Shown here piece after piece: positions 45,306 through 56,964 of a stretch of 64,000 bases of DNA. The stretch comes from Escallonia rubra. Taxonomy: Eukaryota; Streptophyta; Magnoliopsida; Escalloniales; Escalloniaceae. Numbering within the stretch: the stretch's first letter is position 1; each line of letters opens with the position of its first letter. A program made the translations under genes and the position numbers. The stretch is from NCBI GenBank assembly GCA_033065855.1, contig JAVXUO010000131.1:446501-510500 (forward strand), read 5' to 3'. The notes beneath the pieces are model-generated. The model saw only the letters and a program-made list of their open reading frames with translations, had not been told where the DNA came from and did not search any database.

Positions 45306-48300
45306 TGTAACAACCCGTTAAAAATTTTCTAGTACATTAATTTATCATAAATATTTTTTTGGGCCTTTTCGTAATATTAAAAAGTTTTGGGTAAACTTTA
45401 AAATTATCTAAAGTCTAGGGGGGTTTTGGTAATTTTTCATTTTAGGGTTTTTATATATATAAAAACATTGTGAAGCAGCCGTCATTCTTTTCTCTTTTTC
45501 ATCTGAAATACAATTGAGAGAGAGACAGATACAAAGAGAGAGAAAAGATAGAGTGTAGAGAGAGAGAGAGAGAGTAAAGAGAGAAAGTGAAAGAAAGGAG
45601 GAGAGGAGAGAGATGGGATCGAAATTAGAGTTGGAAGGTCGAATATTGTGTTTCAGGGGAGGATTTCATAAGGTAATCACCCCTAAAACTGTTCCATATT
45701 AGTGTATACATGTGTATATATATACACGTGAATATATACATGAATATACACGTTTTTCGCATAAAACCCTGCAAATTTGATCATGGATCTTATATTTTTG
45801 TTATAGAATGTTAATAGGACGTTATAGGAAGGAATTAGAGCAATAAAAATGAGAAAAAATATAAAGCAAAAATGGAGAAAGATCGAAAAATTAGGGTTCT
45901 CGGGTTACTGTTCACCCCAGAGAAGACGATGAACAGTAATCTGTGCACTGTTTTGGGGTGCATGGAGTGGCCTCCAGCCACTTTTCTACCCAAAATGTTT
46001 TACAGTCACAAAGATATTTAATGTTTAGAATTTCTGAGAAATTTTCAGAATATTTTGATATTTTTTATATTTTGTGAAAGTGTGAAATTCTAAAATCCGT
46101 TTGAACTATTTAAAAGAATTATTTAATTCTGAAATTTTGTGTGTACTGTTTATATGATTCTAATATGCTTCAGTTCAAGTTTCAGAATTTTTAGAGGTAA
46201 TTTGATATGATTTCCGTATCCCATTTGTTTGGGCAAAATGAATTATTTATAATATAGTTTTAATGATATTTTTGACCTAATTTCAGTTTCTGTATTTTTC
46301 TTACATACTTTAAGGCTATTATGAAAATTATGGGATTTTCTTTTGACCTAGAAATATTAATTGCAATATTTGGGGTTTCTTCTAATTAAGGAAATTATTT
46401 TTAAACAGAGAATATGAAAAAATTTAGATAATTAGTATTTTGATCCTATATATTGTTTTAAACTATAAAAATATTTTATGAGATTTTTATTGTGAATTTT
46501 GGGGTGAGATTTAGTCTTGGGGTTGTGATATAAGATTTTTAACTATTTTGGGTTATCTGTGCGAACCGTTGCAGATTGGCTTATTCTTAGAATAGAAATG
46601 AGCACCATGTAAGCAATTAGTATTGGTCTTACTGTATTTTAGTTGAGATGGCATTCTGATATCTGTGCTACCCCAACTTAGGTTACTCCGAGGACCTCTG
46701 ATTTTGGTTGAATGAGTGATTAGCTAGCTTCGGAATAAGATAAGGGAATTCTATCCGAAACCCAATTCCATTTGTCCTCGTGAATATTTTTCTGAATTGT
46801 TATCGAATTTTCTTTGAACTCCGTTATAGTTGAAATGTGCATTGTTTGCCTTTATAGCTTGTTTGCGAGTTTTTTTTAGAAGAGAAAGGGAAGGAAAAGA
46901 AAGGAAAGTGACTCATTTCCTCTCATTTCTCTAGTTTGTGAGTTTTTTTAAGGAGAGAAAAGAAGAGAAAGAGAAGGAAAGTTTGGGCTTCTTTTATCTC
47001 TAAATCTTTCCTCCCAAAATTGGGAAGAAACGGAGACAAAAGAAACTCTCACAAGTAACATTTTTATAATGCCCGTACTACCCTTGAGACAATGAAGACT
47101 AAATTTTTAATGACTTTAGTTTTAGGGTTTCTTATAAGAGCTTACCACTTTATTTACAATCAAATGATTGTTTTAGATGTTAGAGTTGACTCATTACTGA
47201 TTATTTTTCTTTTGGCGTGACATTAATTAGGTTTGGATGTTGGGATGCTTGTGGTCAACTCATGGCTATTTTTGTTTTTTACATGGTAACATTAATCAGC
47301 TATGTAAGGCATATGACATTAGTATGATATATATTTTGCATGATTTATCGTAAACTAATTTGTTTTCCCAACGAAATCATATTTTTTTCTTAGGATTATA
47401 CATTCATAGTGTTTGTTAGAATTATTACAATGTAATTAATATAAGGGTATATACATAATCGAGTGATTTTTCTTTTCTTTTATGCTGAACTCACAAACAA
47501 GAGAAAAAATGATACTTTCTTTTCTCTCTTAAACTCACAAACAAAAGGAAGAATAATTGTCTTCCTTTCTCTTCTTGTCTCTTCTCTTCCTTTCTTTTCT
47601 TTTCTTTTCTTTTCTTTAATCTCAAAACTCGCAAACATGCTATTAATGCCATGTTTTGAGCCTTACATGTTTATTGAAAATCCTATTCGATGCTCTGTAT
47701 TTATTTCTCGTTGTGCATTGATTTAATCATTGTATTATCGTTTGTTGTTGTTCTGTTAAATAGACATGAGATTTTGCATTGGTGTGTTTTGGCGGGAGTT
47801 GGTGTATATTGGAGGATATTGGTGTGGGCTAGTACCTTGATGGACTAACCGGTTTATTGGTGTGGGCTACCTTGACGGACTAGCCGGTGTATTGGTGTGG
47901 GCTAGTACCTTGATGGACTAGCCGGTGTAAATATGCTCATGTTTAATGTTACATGTTTGTGTTTTATTGCACATAAAATGTTTTAAAATGATTGTTGAAT
48001 TGAGGGATTGAGTTGAGACTCTTCCCTATGTCTATATCGAAATGTTATGGTTTTATTTAAAAATCATTTTAAAAGTTGTTATTTGACTTAAATGTAAAAT
48101 CGTACGAATCGTTTCCTTTATTTTTAAATCTTTGATTGACTTTACTGAGCTCTTAAAAGCTCAATCTCTTTTGACTTCCTTTCTGCAGGTAATGTTCACC
48201 AGTAGATTGCTCGAGATTGGGTTTAGAGAGTGAGTATTAGTATTTAGTTGCCATATTGGCCTTTAAAATCCTTGCGTGGGGGAACTTTGCTAGTTATTAT

Positions 48301-48468
48301 TTAGGTTTAAATTTAGTTTCCAAGTATGATTGTACACTGAGAGTATTACATTTATTTAAGGGTTTAGCTGCTCTGATAATGGTTGTTCATTGGGTTATGA
48401 GGATAATTTCGTCTGTATGTGAATGATTCGAGCGAGTGTTAACGTTCCGAAAATTCTGGTATCTTACA
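45306..48468 (+). mobile_element. LTR (copy C), apparently solo, forward orientation
   Basis: Starts TGTAACAACCCG and ends GGTATCTTACA, giving the TGTAA...TTACA inverted tips of an LTR. Its last part (about 48,000-48,468) is the reverse complement of 50,777-51,300, for example CGATATAGACATA and GGAACGTTAA blocks, so the family has at least one opposite-oriented copy here. The interior holds AG-rich simple sequence (45,512-45,600), a hairpin-forming pair GTTACTGTTCA/TGAACAGTAAT near 45,904-45,941 and a nested 784-bp TIR element. No retroelement genes follow, hence a solo LTR or a rearranged copy. Flanking 5-mers (GATTA and AAATG) do not match, so a target duplication is not supported. Confidence 0.7.
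46857..47640. mobile_element. 784-bp TIR element nested in LTR copy C
   Basis: Left tip GCTTGTTTGCGAGTTTT; right tip, reverse-complemented, GCATGTTTGCGAGTTTT. Inside each tip is a purine-rich tract (AGAAGAGAAAGGG) and then a second copy of the motif (GTTTGTGAGTTT), so each arm has a doubled signature. TA flanks both sides (46,855-46,856; 47,641-47,642). No protein is encoded. A related shorter element lies at 24,846-25,245. Confidence 0.75.
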
Positions 48469-49033
48469 AAATGGAAGGACTAAACCCCATCAACCCTTTG
48501 GAGTAATTGTCTTCTGCATTGAAGAGAGGTCAAATCACTTTAAAGGCCAGGGTTTTGTGTGTTAGGGTGTATCCAGTACAATTATGTTTGGTGTTTTTAT
48601 CCAATTACTACTAAATTCAACTGTTTCTCTGTAAACCACCTCCGAGGAAAAACCCACGTACATTCTCACATCCCAAAAGTCAACCTCATAATCGGTCATC
48701 CTCCCCCATCCACCATACTACCAAGTTTTCTTTTATTTCAGTCCCTAAAAGATCCCCTTCAAATTTGTTTAACCCAACTCTCCCCGCCTCTCTAGCAGAA
48801 CCCTATATTCCAAAATGACAAGTTGTTTCCCTTCAATCAGAAACATAAATCTGGACCCTCTTCTTGAAAGAATAAGTGTGATAATATCGCTAGATCCTCA
48901 ATAGAGATCGAAATAACTTTCGGTGTGTGCTATTAGGGGAAATTATTGGTAGTGAAATGTTTTCAGAAAGAGGCATCCAGAAATCTATCATAAAAAGTTG
49001 GACTATCTTGGTCTTGTAGTACTGAAAAAGGAA
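48469..49033. other. Gene-free stretch
   Basis: No supported gene or repeat. Confidence 0.5.
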
Positions 49034-49357
49034 GACTTTGTCCGTTACCAGAGCCACTCAAATGATGGCCAACGAACAAATGAGCGCATATTTAGAAGAT
49101 GGTCGTCTAGGCATACTAAAAAAACATGACTCTATCTGTTGCCAGAGCCATCCAAACGATGGTCGACGAATAAAGGAGCGCATATTTAGACGAGGTCGTC
49201 TAGTATACTAAATTGCATGACGCTGTCCATTGCCAGAGCCGCCCAAAACGATGGTCGACGAATGGAGGAGGCACATATCTAGACAATGGTAGTCTAGACG
49301 TACTAAAAAACATGACTCTATCTGTTTCCGAAGCAACCCAAGCAATGATCATCTAGG
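49034..49357. repeat. 94-bp tandem repeat, about 3.5 copies
   Basis: Units start at 49,034, 49,128, 49,219 and (partial) 49,314, with lengths 94, 91 and 95 bp. Each begins GACTYTRTCYGTT and contains CCAGAGCC, ATGGTCGACGAA and GGTCGTCTAG. Divergence between units is about 15-20%. It resembles the variable tandem arrays often found in untranslated parts of plant LTR retrotransposons. Confidence 0.88.
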
Positions 49358-50548
49358 AATGCTGGAGTAGATAACTAAAAGCCGGAGCCAACAACACATG
49401 GAAGGGGTTAGTCGGTTAGACATAAAGAGGAAAATCGCAGAGAGGTTACTTAAACTCGGAGCCAACGATGTCTAAAGATAGTTGGTCGTTGAGTGTTAGA
49501 CCATATCAACTTAGTCCTCCAATTGATATGGAAAAAATGTTGCTTCCGACAACAAGGGATAAGATATGGTATTGGCCTTACATCGTCAACACCGTTCAAT
49601 TGAACAACAAATTGAAAGAACCATTGATCAAAATCTTCAACAATCTTCAGCACAGTAGCCCAATAGCACACAAGCATGCAAGCACACTAACACACAGTGG
49701 TTTTGGAATACGCTTGAAATTTAATTAAGAACATGCAAACACGTTGGTGAAAGGAGAATCTCAGGCAAGCACACAAAAGGCATTTTTTTTTGTTGAACCG
49801 GACGGTTTTTTACATTGGTTTAATAAAATCTTTTAAGAGACTAGAACTGACTGGTTGATCATAGGGCAGGAAAAATGAAGGTGAAACTGGCCGATTATTC
49901 AGACGACCGAAAGAAATTAACAAAGAAGCCGACCAGCTTATCAGAAGGTTGAAAGAATTATAGAAAATTGGCCAATTTTCCCGTTCAGAATCTCAGCACC
50001 AACTTCGTCAATTTAGGGTTCCAATTAGGGTTGCCGTATCTTTCTTCCTTTCTTTCTAATCCTATACCTCGAAGGAATCTCCCTAATTCTCCTATTCCAA
50101 CTCAAATTTCTTCCCCCTTCCAAGTATAAATCCTAGGTGTTTCTTTCTTCTTCCCAATCTCATCACTACAACAACCGAAAGAGTAACGAGAGGTTATGAA
50201 GGAGGCCCTCAAATTAGGTGAATTTCCATATTTCATCCGACAATAGGACAGTTCTCACTCCGGACCAAATCACACATCTCAGCAATTAGTTCTTCACCAA
50301 TCATGTATGTGATTGCATGTTTCCCCTCTTCTTCTTCCTCATTATACAAAGGAAATATTCGAGCCCATGCAATAGGGTCTCACAAATACATTTTTCTACA
50401 TCTTTTGTAATGCATTAACCGAATGGTTTTTCCAACCATCTCCTCCCTTTGCCTTGATCTCATGCAGCCCCTCCCCAAAAATATTAGGCTTAGGGACTCT
50501 CCAACTTTGGTGTGGGACTGATGAAAGAAGGTTCCGGATGTGGTGGAG
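49358..50548. other. Gene-free stretch
   Basis: No supported gene. Motifs such as GACTGACTGGTTGATC and GGCCGATTATTC (49,790-49,990) recall the GGTYGGTTAATTAG repeats at 54,430-54,665, hinting at related retroelement debris. Confidence 0.4.
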
Positions 50549-50776
50549 CACTACAAGAAAAACAGTCTTTATCGACAGATTTTTAGCGATGTACCCCAAC
50601 CTGTCGCTAATGGCACTTTTAGCGACGAAAACTCCCATTCTGTCGGCAAAACCTTTAGCGAAAAAAATATCTGTCACTAAATATTTTCCTTAAAATATTT
50701 TAAAACTTCGACCGAAAAAAGAAAACTGGAAACAATTTTAAAACATGACTTTTAATCCGTCACTAAAAACATTTTG
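50549..50776 (+). mobile_element. CACTA (En/Spm) transposon end with subterminal repeats
   Basis: Starts with the canonical terminus CACTACAAGAAAAAC and continues with repeated TTTAGCGAYG/GTCGCTAA motifs in both orientations (50,576-50,690). The piece stops where an LTR begins (TGTAACATCCCG at 50,777), so the element was probably interrupted. The opposite CACTA terminus is not found in the window. Confidence 0.8.
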
Positions 50777-52660
50777 TGTAACATCCCGAAATTTCTGGAA
50801 CGTTAAACACTCACTCGATCAGTCACACTAAGATAGTAACACCCTCAAACTCAACCAAATAGTATAAATCTGTCAGAGCAAGTAAACCATCAATTAAATC
50901 ATACTCCTAATAGGCTGTCATAAATGGAACATCAAAACTAAGTCCGAATTTCTTTAAATAATAATGTTAACCCACGCATGGGTTCTAATGATCAATACTA
51001 ACTTAACTTAATTTCTCTCGCTCGGCTCTAATCCATACTCAGGCAACCTATTGTTGGTTATCACATGTAGAAAGGAAGTGAAACGAGAGTGAGCTTTTAC
51101 GAGCCCAGTAGGGTCGATCAAGGATTAAAAACAACAAAACGATTCAAACGATTTTTCATATAGAGTCAAATGATAATTTTTTTAAAACGGTTTTCAAATA
51201 AAATCATAGCATTTCGATATAGACATAAGGATGAGTATCAACTCATTCCCTCAATCAATAGTCATTTCAAAGCATTTCAGGTACGATAAAACAAATACAG
51301 GTAACATTAAACATGAGCAGTACACTATAACAAAGCCACCCTGATAGTGCTCGATACACTTTACATATGCATATGTACACTGACTAGTCCATTTAGGTAT
51401 TAGTTTAACCCAACCAACAAACCATCCTTGTCACACCAACAATACGCACCATCCTTATAACTCCTCAGATTTACTAATTCATGTCAATATTGAGGAAAAA
51501 AATATATAATTCAAAACATTTTACGATGATCGAGTCAATAAAACAGATGAGTATTAACATAATTTCAATCGATCATTTTAAGGCTCAAGATAGGGCTTCA
51601 TGGGCAATTCAAAAATATTTTCATAACAAATTAACAAAAATCGGAGTTCAATGAAATTCGATAACAATTTCGAATAAAACATATGAGATCAATCTGATAA
51701 GAAAAAGGGCTTCGAATAGACCCCTTACACTTCAATGAAAATCATAATATTGGAGTTCAATGGAATTCGTAAGGCTGTTAGAATAAAACATTTGAAATCA
51801 GAGCGATGAAGTAAGGTTCGAATAGAATTCCTTACCTCGATCCAAGCTGTGCAATGCGACGCAACCTCAATCAAGTCCTCTGAATCAACCTAGATTGACA
51901 ATTTATTTGTTAGAACACAATCTATACTACTGTACTATAAACCTAATATCAACTACTCAAATGATGCTCACTTCTAACCCCGAAATCACACAACTCAAAG
52001 CTGCACACACGGCCAACCTAATCGAAAACCTCGCACACTCCTTAATGCATAACGATATCCCAAATTCATTATAAATTACAGTAAAACACTTTTATAGCTT
52101 AAAACATTATAAAAAGTCAAAATCCTGAATTTTCTGAATTTTTGAATTAAATTAATTTCTTTAAATGCAATAAAAAAACCCATAAATAGCCATAATTTAT
52201 TCTAATTGAAAATAAAGTCCCATAATTTTTGTAAAATCTATAAAATATGTATAAAATTATAGAAATTGAAATCAAAATTTAAAAGGAATTAAAACTATTT
52301 TAAAATTTTTGTTTTGCTAAATCGAATGCGATATGGTAACGATACCAAATCAACTCTAAAATTATCAAACTGAAACTAGGACTTATTTATACTATAAAAA
52401 CATTTTTCAAAATTTTATAGAACTTTTTCATGAGTTTTAAGGACTCCAAAATATTTTACAAGTTTGAAATAATAGAAAATATTAAAAATACATACGATTT
52501 TAGAAAATTGTAAAATTTTACCAGAAATTCTAATATATCCTAAGTTATTATAATTTAAAATTTCACATGTTAACAATTGCTGTGCACTACCCAACTCATG
52601 CGCTGAACATAGCGTGAACCCGTGGTACACCTATGAAAGCACAGGGTACCACTAACTGCA
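50777..52660 (-). mobile_element. LTR (copy B), reverse orientation
   Basis: The left edge TGTAACATCCCGAAATTTC is the reverse complement of the 3' end of LTR copy C. The match continues through the CATTTCGATATAGACATA block (about 51,210) and, further right, through the AT-rich block shared with copy A (52,005-52,620). The distal edge is uncertain: it may lie in the CA-rich tract or as far as GGGTTACA at 53,974-53,981, whose complement TGTAACCCGTT resembles the copy C start. Non-coding. Confidence 0.7.
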
Positions 52661-53106
52661 TATTGTCTACCCATCTTCTCCCTTTTTCTCAGCCACAGTC
52701 CAGAAACACTCACACACGGTCACAACTAACCTCTCCTTTCCTCACACACACAGTCACACACACTATTTACACTATATCATACACACATCATACATATTAC
52801 ACACACAGATTTTATGCACACACGCACACAATGCAAACTCTATCTCACACACACAGTATATAACACACCTAAAAACAAACACACATACATGGATAGACAC
52901 ACTAAATTTTCATAAACTCACACAGTATTTAGACAAACAAACACTCACTGTATACTCACCAATCTTCCACTTGCACAAACATTAAACCTACACACGCACA
53001 AACATATACGTATGGGCTGTTTTGCACACCCTGTTTCACTTCACACACACCATGCACACACTTCTCACACACACAGTTGCACCCAAAACACACACCTCAC
53101 CATACT

Positions 53107-53163
<57 letters not shown>

Positions 53164-53880
53164 ACACACCAAACACACCAAACACACACAAAACACTCAA
53201 AAAAACACAAACCCACACACCCACACTGTGACTACCTTCACAGCAGTCCTCAAACACACTCGAACACACTTGTATACACACCCAAAACCCCACGCACACA
53301 GCTGCCTCTTGGTAGCTACACACACACACATATGGACACACAAACATACACCAACTTATATCACCCATACACCAAGCACACAATTCCTCTCCACACCCAC
53401 TACCTCACGGCAATAGATCTTCTTTTCACCATTTTCTTTCCTTTTTTCTCCCCACTCAGTCACCATGCACACCCCCAAACCGTTATACACACAACATCTC
53501 ACATAGACACACATGGGTATGCTGCCTTACGGTAGTACCCTTCCTTTCTTTTCACGCATCACCCATTCATGCACACCAAAAACCACTTAACAGTAGCTTC
53601 TTCCCATGGTAGCCACCACCCAAATGGTCATCCTTTCATCTCTTAAGCGCACATACACATGTGCACAGTCACAGTCACCATGCCTATGACTTGCTTGAAC
53701 CACCCTTATCTTACTCACGACAACCATCTCATTTGGCGACAACTCCATCTCACGGCCACTCAAAGCGGTACCATATACCCAACATAAAGCGTCACGGTAT
53801 GACACAAAATGCACACTTTTGCACAATAGGCACAACCCCCCACGATCACCCCCTTACAGCTACCATAGACACTAGATAAA
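52661..53880. repeat. 1.2-kb CA-rich tract with AC/AT compound microsatellite
   Basis: The plus strand is dominated by ACAC/CACA words interspersed with T. A pure compound microsatellite (AC)12(AT)13 sits at 53,107-53,156. All plus frames stay open for long stretches and encode Thr/His-rich peptides, an artefact of composition. LTR copy A shows a shorter CA-rich zone at the equivalent place (1,590-1,680), so this is likely an expanded part of the LTR. Confidence 0.8.
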
Positions 53881-54282
53881 ATATAGTAGAAAAGCCATGA
53901 GACTTATCGGATAAATCAACCCGATCGCCGGGAGGAAGGGGTAGCCTTGACATGGTTTGAATTTTTCTCGAACGGGTTACATTCCTTTACCCATAGCAAG
54001 AAACATTGACTTTAGTTGAGCATTGGTGGGATTTTACTAACACTTTTCATTTCCTTTTTGGGGAAGCGACACTCACCCGCTACAATTTTATGCATATTAC
54101 GGGCATTAGGCCGACACCATGGGCCTATGGCTTGGACCAGGACCGCGATCTCGTAAGGTGATTGTTGATATTTATCCTGACCTTCAAGAAAGGATGCCGA
54201 TTTTGCTTGCTACTCACGGATCACATTACGAGGGTATGACATTGGATGATGCTAATGCGCCGGCGGTCGGTCAATATTTGAA

Positions 54283-54407
54283 TAACCTCGCACACTCCTT
54301 AATGCATAACGAAACCCCAAATTCATTATAAATTACAGTAAAACACTTTTATAGCTTAAAACATTATAAAAAGTCAAAATCTGAATTTTCTAAATTTTTG
54401 AATATTC
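54283..54407. repeat. 125-bp near-identical copy of 52,029-52,152
   Basis: From ACCTCGCACACTCCTTAATG through TTATAGCTTAAAACATTATA this block repeats part of LTR copy B with only a few differences, in the same orientation, about 2.25 kb away. It sits abruptly inside the antisense gene remnant with no element tips. It therefore looks like filler copied during DNA repair rather than a transposition. Confidence 0.85.
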
Positions 54408-54429
54408 AAGAAACAACCTTAAAAGAAAT

Positions 54430-54665
54430 CCCAGCCGGTTAATTAGCAGGTCTTCTTAAGAAATAGTCTTTTGGAAAATTTTAATTTCGAGTGAAACCGG
54501 TCGGTTGATTAGGAAGCGACCTTAAAAGAAATTTCTTTTGAGCAAAACCAGTCGGTTAATTAGTAGGTCTTCTTAGGAAAAAATTTCTTTCGACGAGTTA
54601 ATCAGCACTATTCTTGGAAAATTCATCTTTTTCGAAATCAAAATTGGCTGGTTAGTCAGCAGGGA
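54430..54665. repeat. Degenerate tandem repeat, GGTYGGTTAATTAG motif
   Basis: Five diverged units spaced roughly 50-60 bp: CAGCCGGTTAATTAGCAGGT, ACCGGTCGGTTGATTAGG, CCAGTCGGTTAATTAGTAGG, GAGTTAATCAGCAC and TTGGCTGGTTAGTCAGCAGG. Two units share the continuation TCTTCTTARGAAA. It lies in the zone between pol and the expected 3' LTR where Ogre/Tat elements often carry variable tandem repeats. Confidence 0.65.
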
Positions 54666-56964
54666 TTCCTACAAGCAAAGCACGAAAAACATGTTGGTTT
54701 AATTAAATTCGCCCGATTCTTCTGACTAACTTTTAATTCTTCTTGAAAACTCTATAGAATTTAAGGTTTCTTTTCTCTTGATACGCTCTTTATAAACTCT
54801 AGATAAAAGGAGTTCGATTTTCATAAGTAACCCCCATTACCAATGACGAAGATGGTCCGATAGCTTTTGAGATTTAATTCCGATCCTTCGCCAATTCTTT
54901 GAACAAAGTATAGCTCTTCCACCTAGATGGGTGCTTTTGTTTGGAAATGATCACGAATTTGCCTATTGTAACCATTCACAAGGACATTCTCCGAGCAACT
55001 TGCAAATTTTGGGATCCCTAAAGATCACTTTTTTCGATTCAGTCTTGATGAACTTTTCCCTACTCATGAGAAATTCTCAGGTTTGACGAATAATCCTACC
55101 AAGCTACCTATCGTGGTGCTTATCATCTAAGAGGGATGTCACATGTCCCTTGCGTGCCTACTGGAGGTCACTGTAGAGCGGGCAAAGTCTTTTATTCGAG
55201 GTAAGTACATTCTTCTCTTTTCCTTCAAGGAATACTTCTCTGATAAACCAGACAATCATTACAAACAGTGTTCTAGTGGCTGAGTGGCCGATTTGGCGTT
55301 ATGTTTGGCTGCTAAGTATCTCACACTCATGGATGTGGGATTTGCTCATGTGAGGTTAGCAGACCTCATATTTCAAGTATTCCCTCAAGGAAGATTTTAG
55401 TTACGACAGTGGTTGTTGAGACTTCAATACCATCACAAAGGTAGACCGAGACCCTAGTGCTGGATTCAAAGGTACCTCGATGCTTTTTATATATGGCTTT
55501 TAGATCTTATGCATTTAATAGATGAACCGACGGAGGTAAGATATCATCCTTACTTCTTTAGATCCAGGCCTTTATTTTTTGAGGGTCATTCCGAAATTGA
55601 TGCCCGTACCCGGTTCTTCTGTACTAAGGATTCCAAACATATTTGTTGGCATTACAATTGGTGAAGGAATCGTGGACCTATTCTGTGGACATCTAAATAT
55701 CATTGTGTGTCTCATCGGTATGCGCTTATCATCTTTTTACTTCACTTGTCGGATCCTTCGACAGTCCGGTTATGAGCAAATTATTCATGTGTCTAACAAT
55801 AATTTATTTTCTATGCATAAGCTCACTTCCTCTCTGGTTCGGTCCATTACTCTAGGGTGGGAGACCTACTTACACGACGATCATTCCATTAATTTCATAG
55901 TGGATATCAACGATGTAACCTCTGAACCACCTTTTTTCTTTTAAGATTCTTACATTGATTGGCTATGGCCTTGCTTTTGAGAAATGGCTTTGGTTACCGA
56001 GAGTGAGCTGCGAGCAGAACTGGACTTGGCTTTTCCTAGCGGCAAAGAGATCAAATTTCTTGAGAAGGCTAAGGAAAAGGCATATTTGTAGGAAGGTTGA
56101 GAACTTGAACCACGTGATCCTTGAAAATCATCCCAAAATACTTTACGAGGCTTCCATCGACCTCAGACTGAAAAGGAGACCAAAATCATTTGGATTCCAC
56201 GATCCTGGATCAGTTCTCAAATGTTTGAAGAGAAATTCGATGCTGATGAAAATCTGATTAAACAATTATATTCTAATGGATGTTAGATTGATAGCTTTGC
56301 CAATGTGCCAGCTATTAAGGGTACTCGCCGAGGAGACCATGCTAATGCCAAAACTAGAACGTGATGAAAGATGAGATAAATGCTTATCTTCCGTATAGGT
56401 TTGATAAGAAGAAAGGAAAATGGGCAAAGATCGAGAGAATAGGAAATGATGCGGCGACTGGGCAAGTAAATCAGATGGAAAGAGTCTCAATAGTGGTGAG
56501 GTTGACTTATGGAAAGAATGACAAGCGGTGGTTTGGTTCGACAATGAGAATACGCCACTCCCTCCTGGAAAGAAGAGGAAGGTGATAACATAGTAACAAA
56601 TACAATACTCTTTAAGTTGCTGATAGGACTTAGAAGTATTTTCTTTCTTTCTTTTTTTGCCCTAACTTTTACCTAAGCCACCCTTTGCTAGGTTTTCAAC
56701 CTAGCAGGCTTTTTATTTTTTTATTGAGAATTTAGTCAAAATTAATACTAGTTAAATAAGAGTCTTTTTATTAAATTACCGCACCCGATGTATCTTTAAG
56801 GGCTACCTACGTACCTTCATACGACATGTTACATCAAAATGTGTGTGTGTTCGGTAGTATTCTTAGCGATGATCAGGTCATTTGTAGTTCATTTACAAAT
56901 TTTGTCTCAAGCATAATATTTCGTTAATCGATCTAAGTTGATAATGACAATTCAATCCCATCTT

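Larger units (their letters stand above)
54100..56590 (+). pseudogene. Decayed antisense gene of the Tat element (plant mobile domain-like, tentative)
   Basis: Broken plus-strand frames run opposite to the pol genes and start just beyond the integrase end. Readable pieces are GLWLGPGPRSRKVIVDIYPD (near 54,120), YLDAFYIWLLDLMHLIDEP (near 55,470), CRILRQSGYEQIIHV (near 55,750) and a charged C-terminus with WFDNENTPLPPGKKRK (near 56,530). Stops and frame changes abound, so it is dead. Grande/Retand-type Tat elements are known to carry an extra antisense ORF between pol and the 3' LTR; position and orientation fit that. The RQSGYEQ piece recalls the RQFGYDQ-like motif of plant mobile domain proteins, but the match is short. 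The start edge is approximate. Confidence 0.5.

Noticed and set aside
49005..49020. TCTTGTAGTACTG as the opposite CACTA terminus
   Set aside because: Differs from the expected ...CTTGTAGTG end and lies on the wrong side of the terminus at 50,549.
53012..53535. Overlapping plus frames of 134-152 codons rich in Thr and His
   Set aside because: All frames in the CA-rich tract stay open because ACACAC lacks stop codons; composition artefact, no domain.
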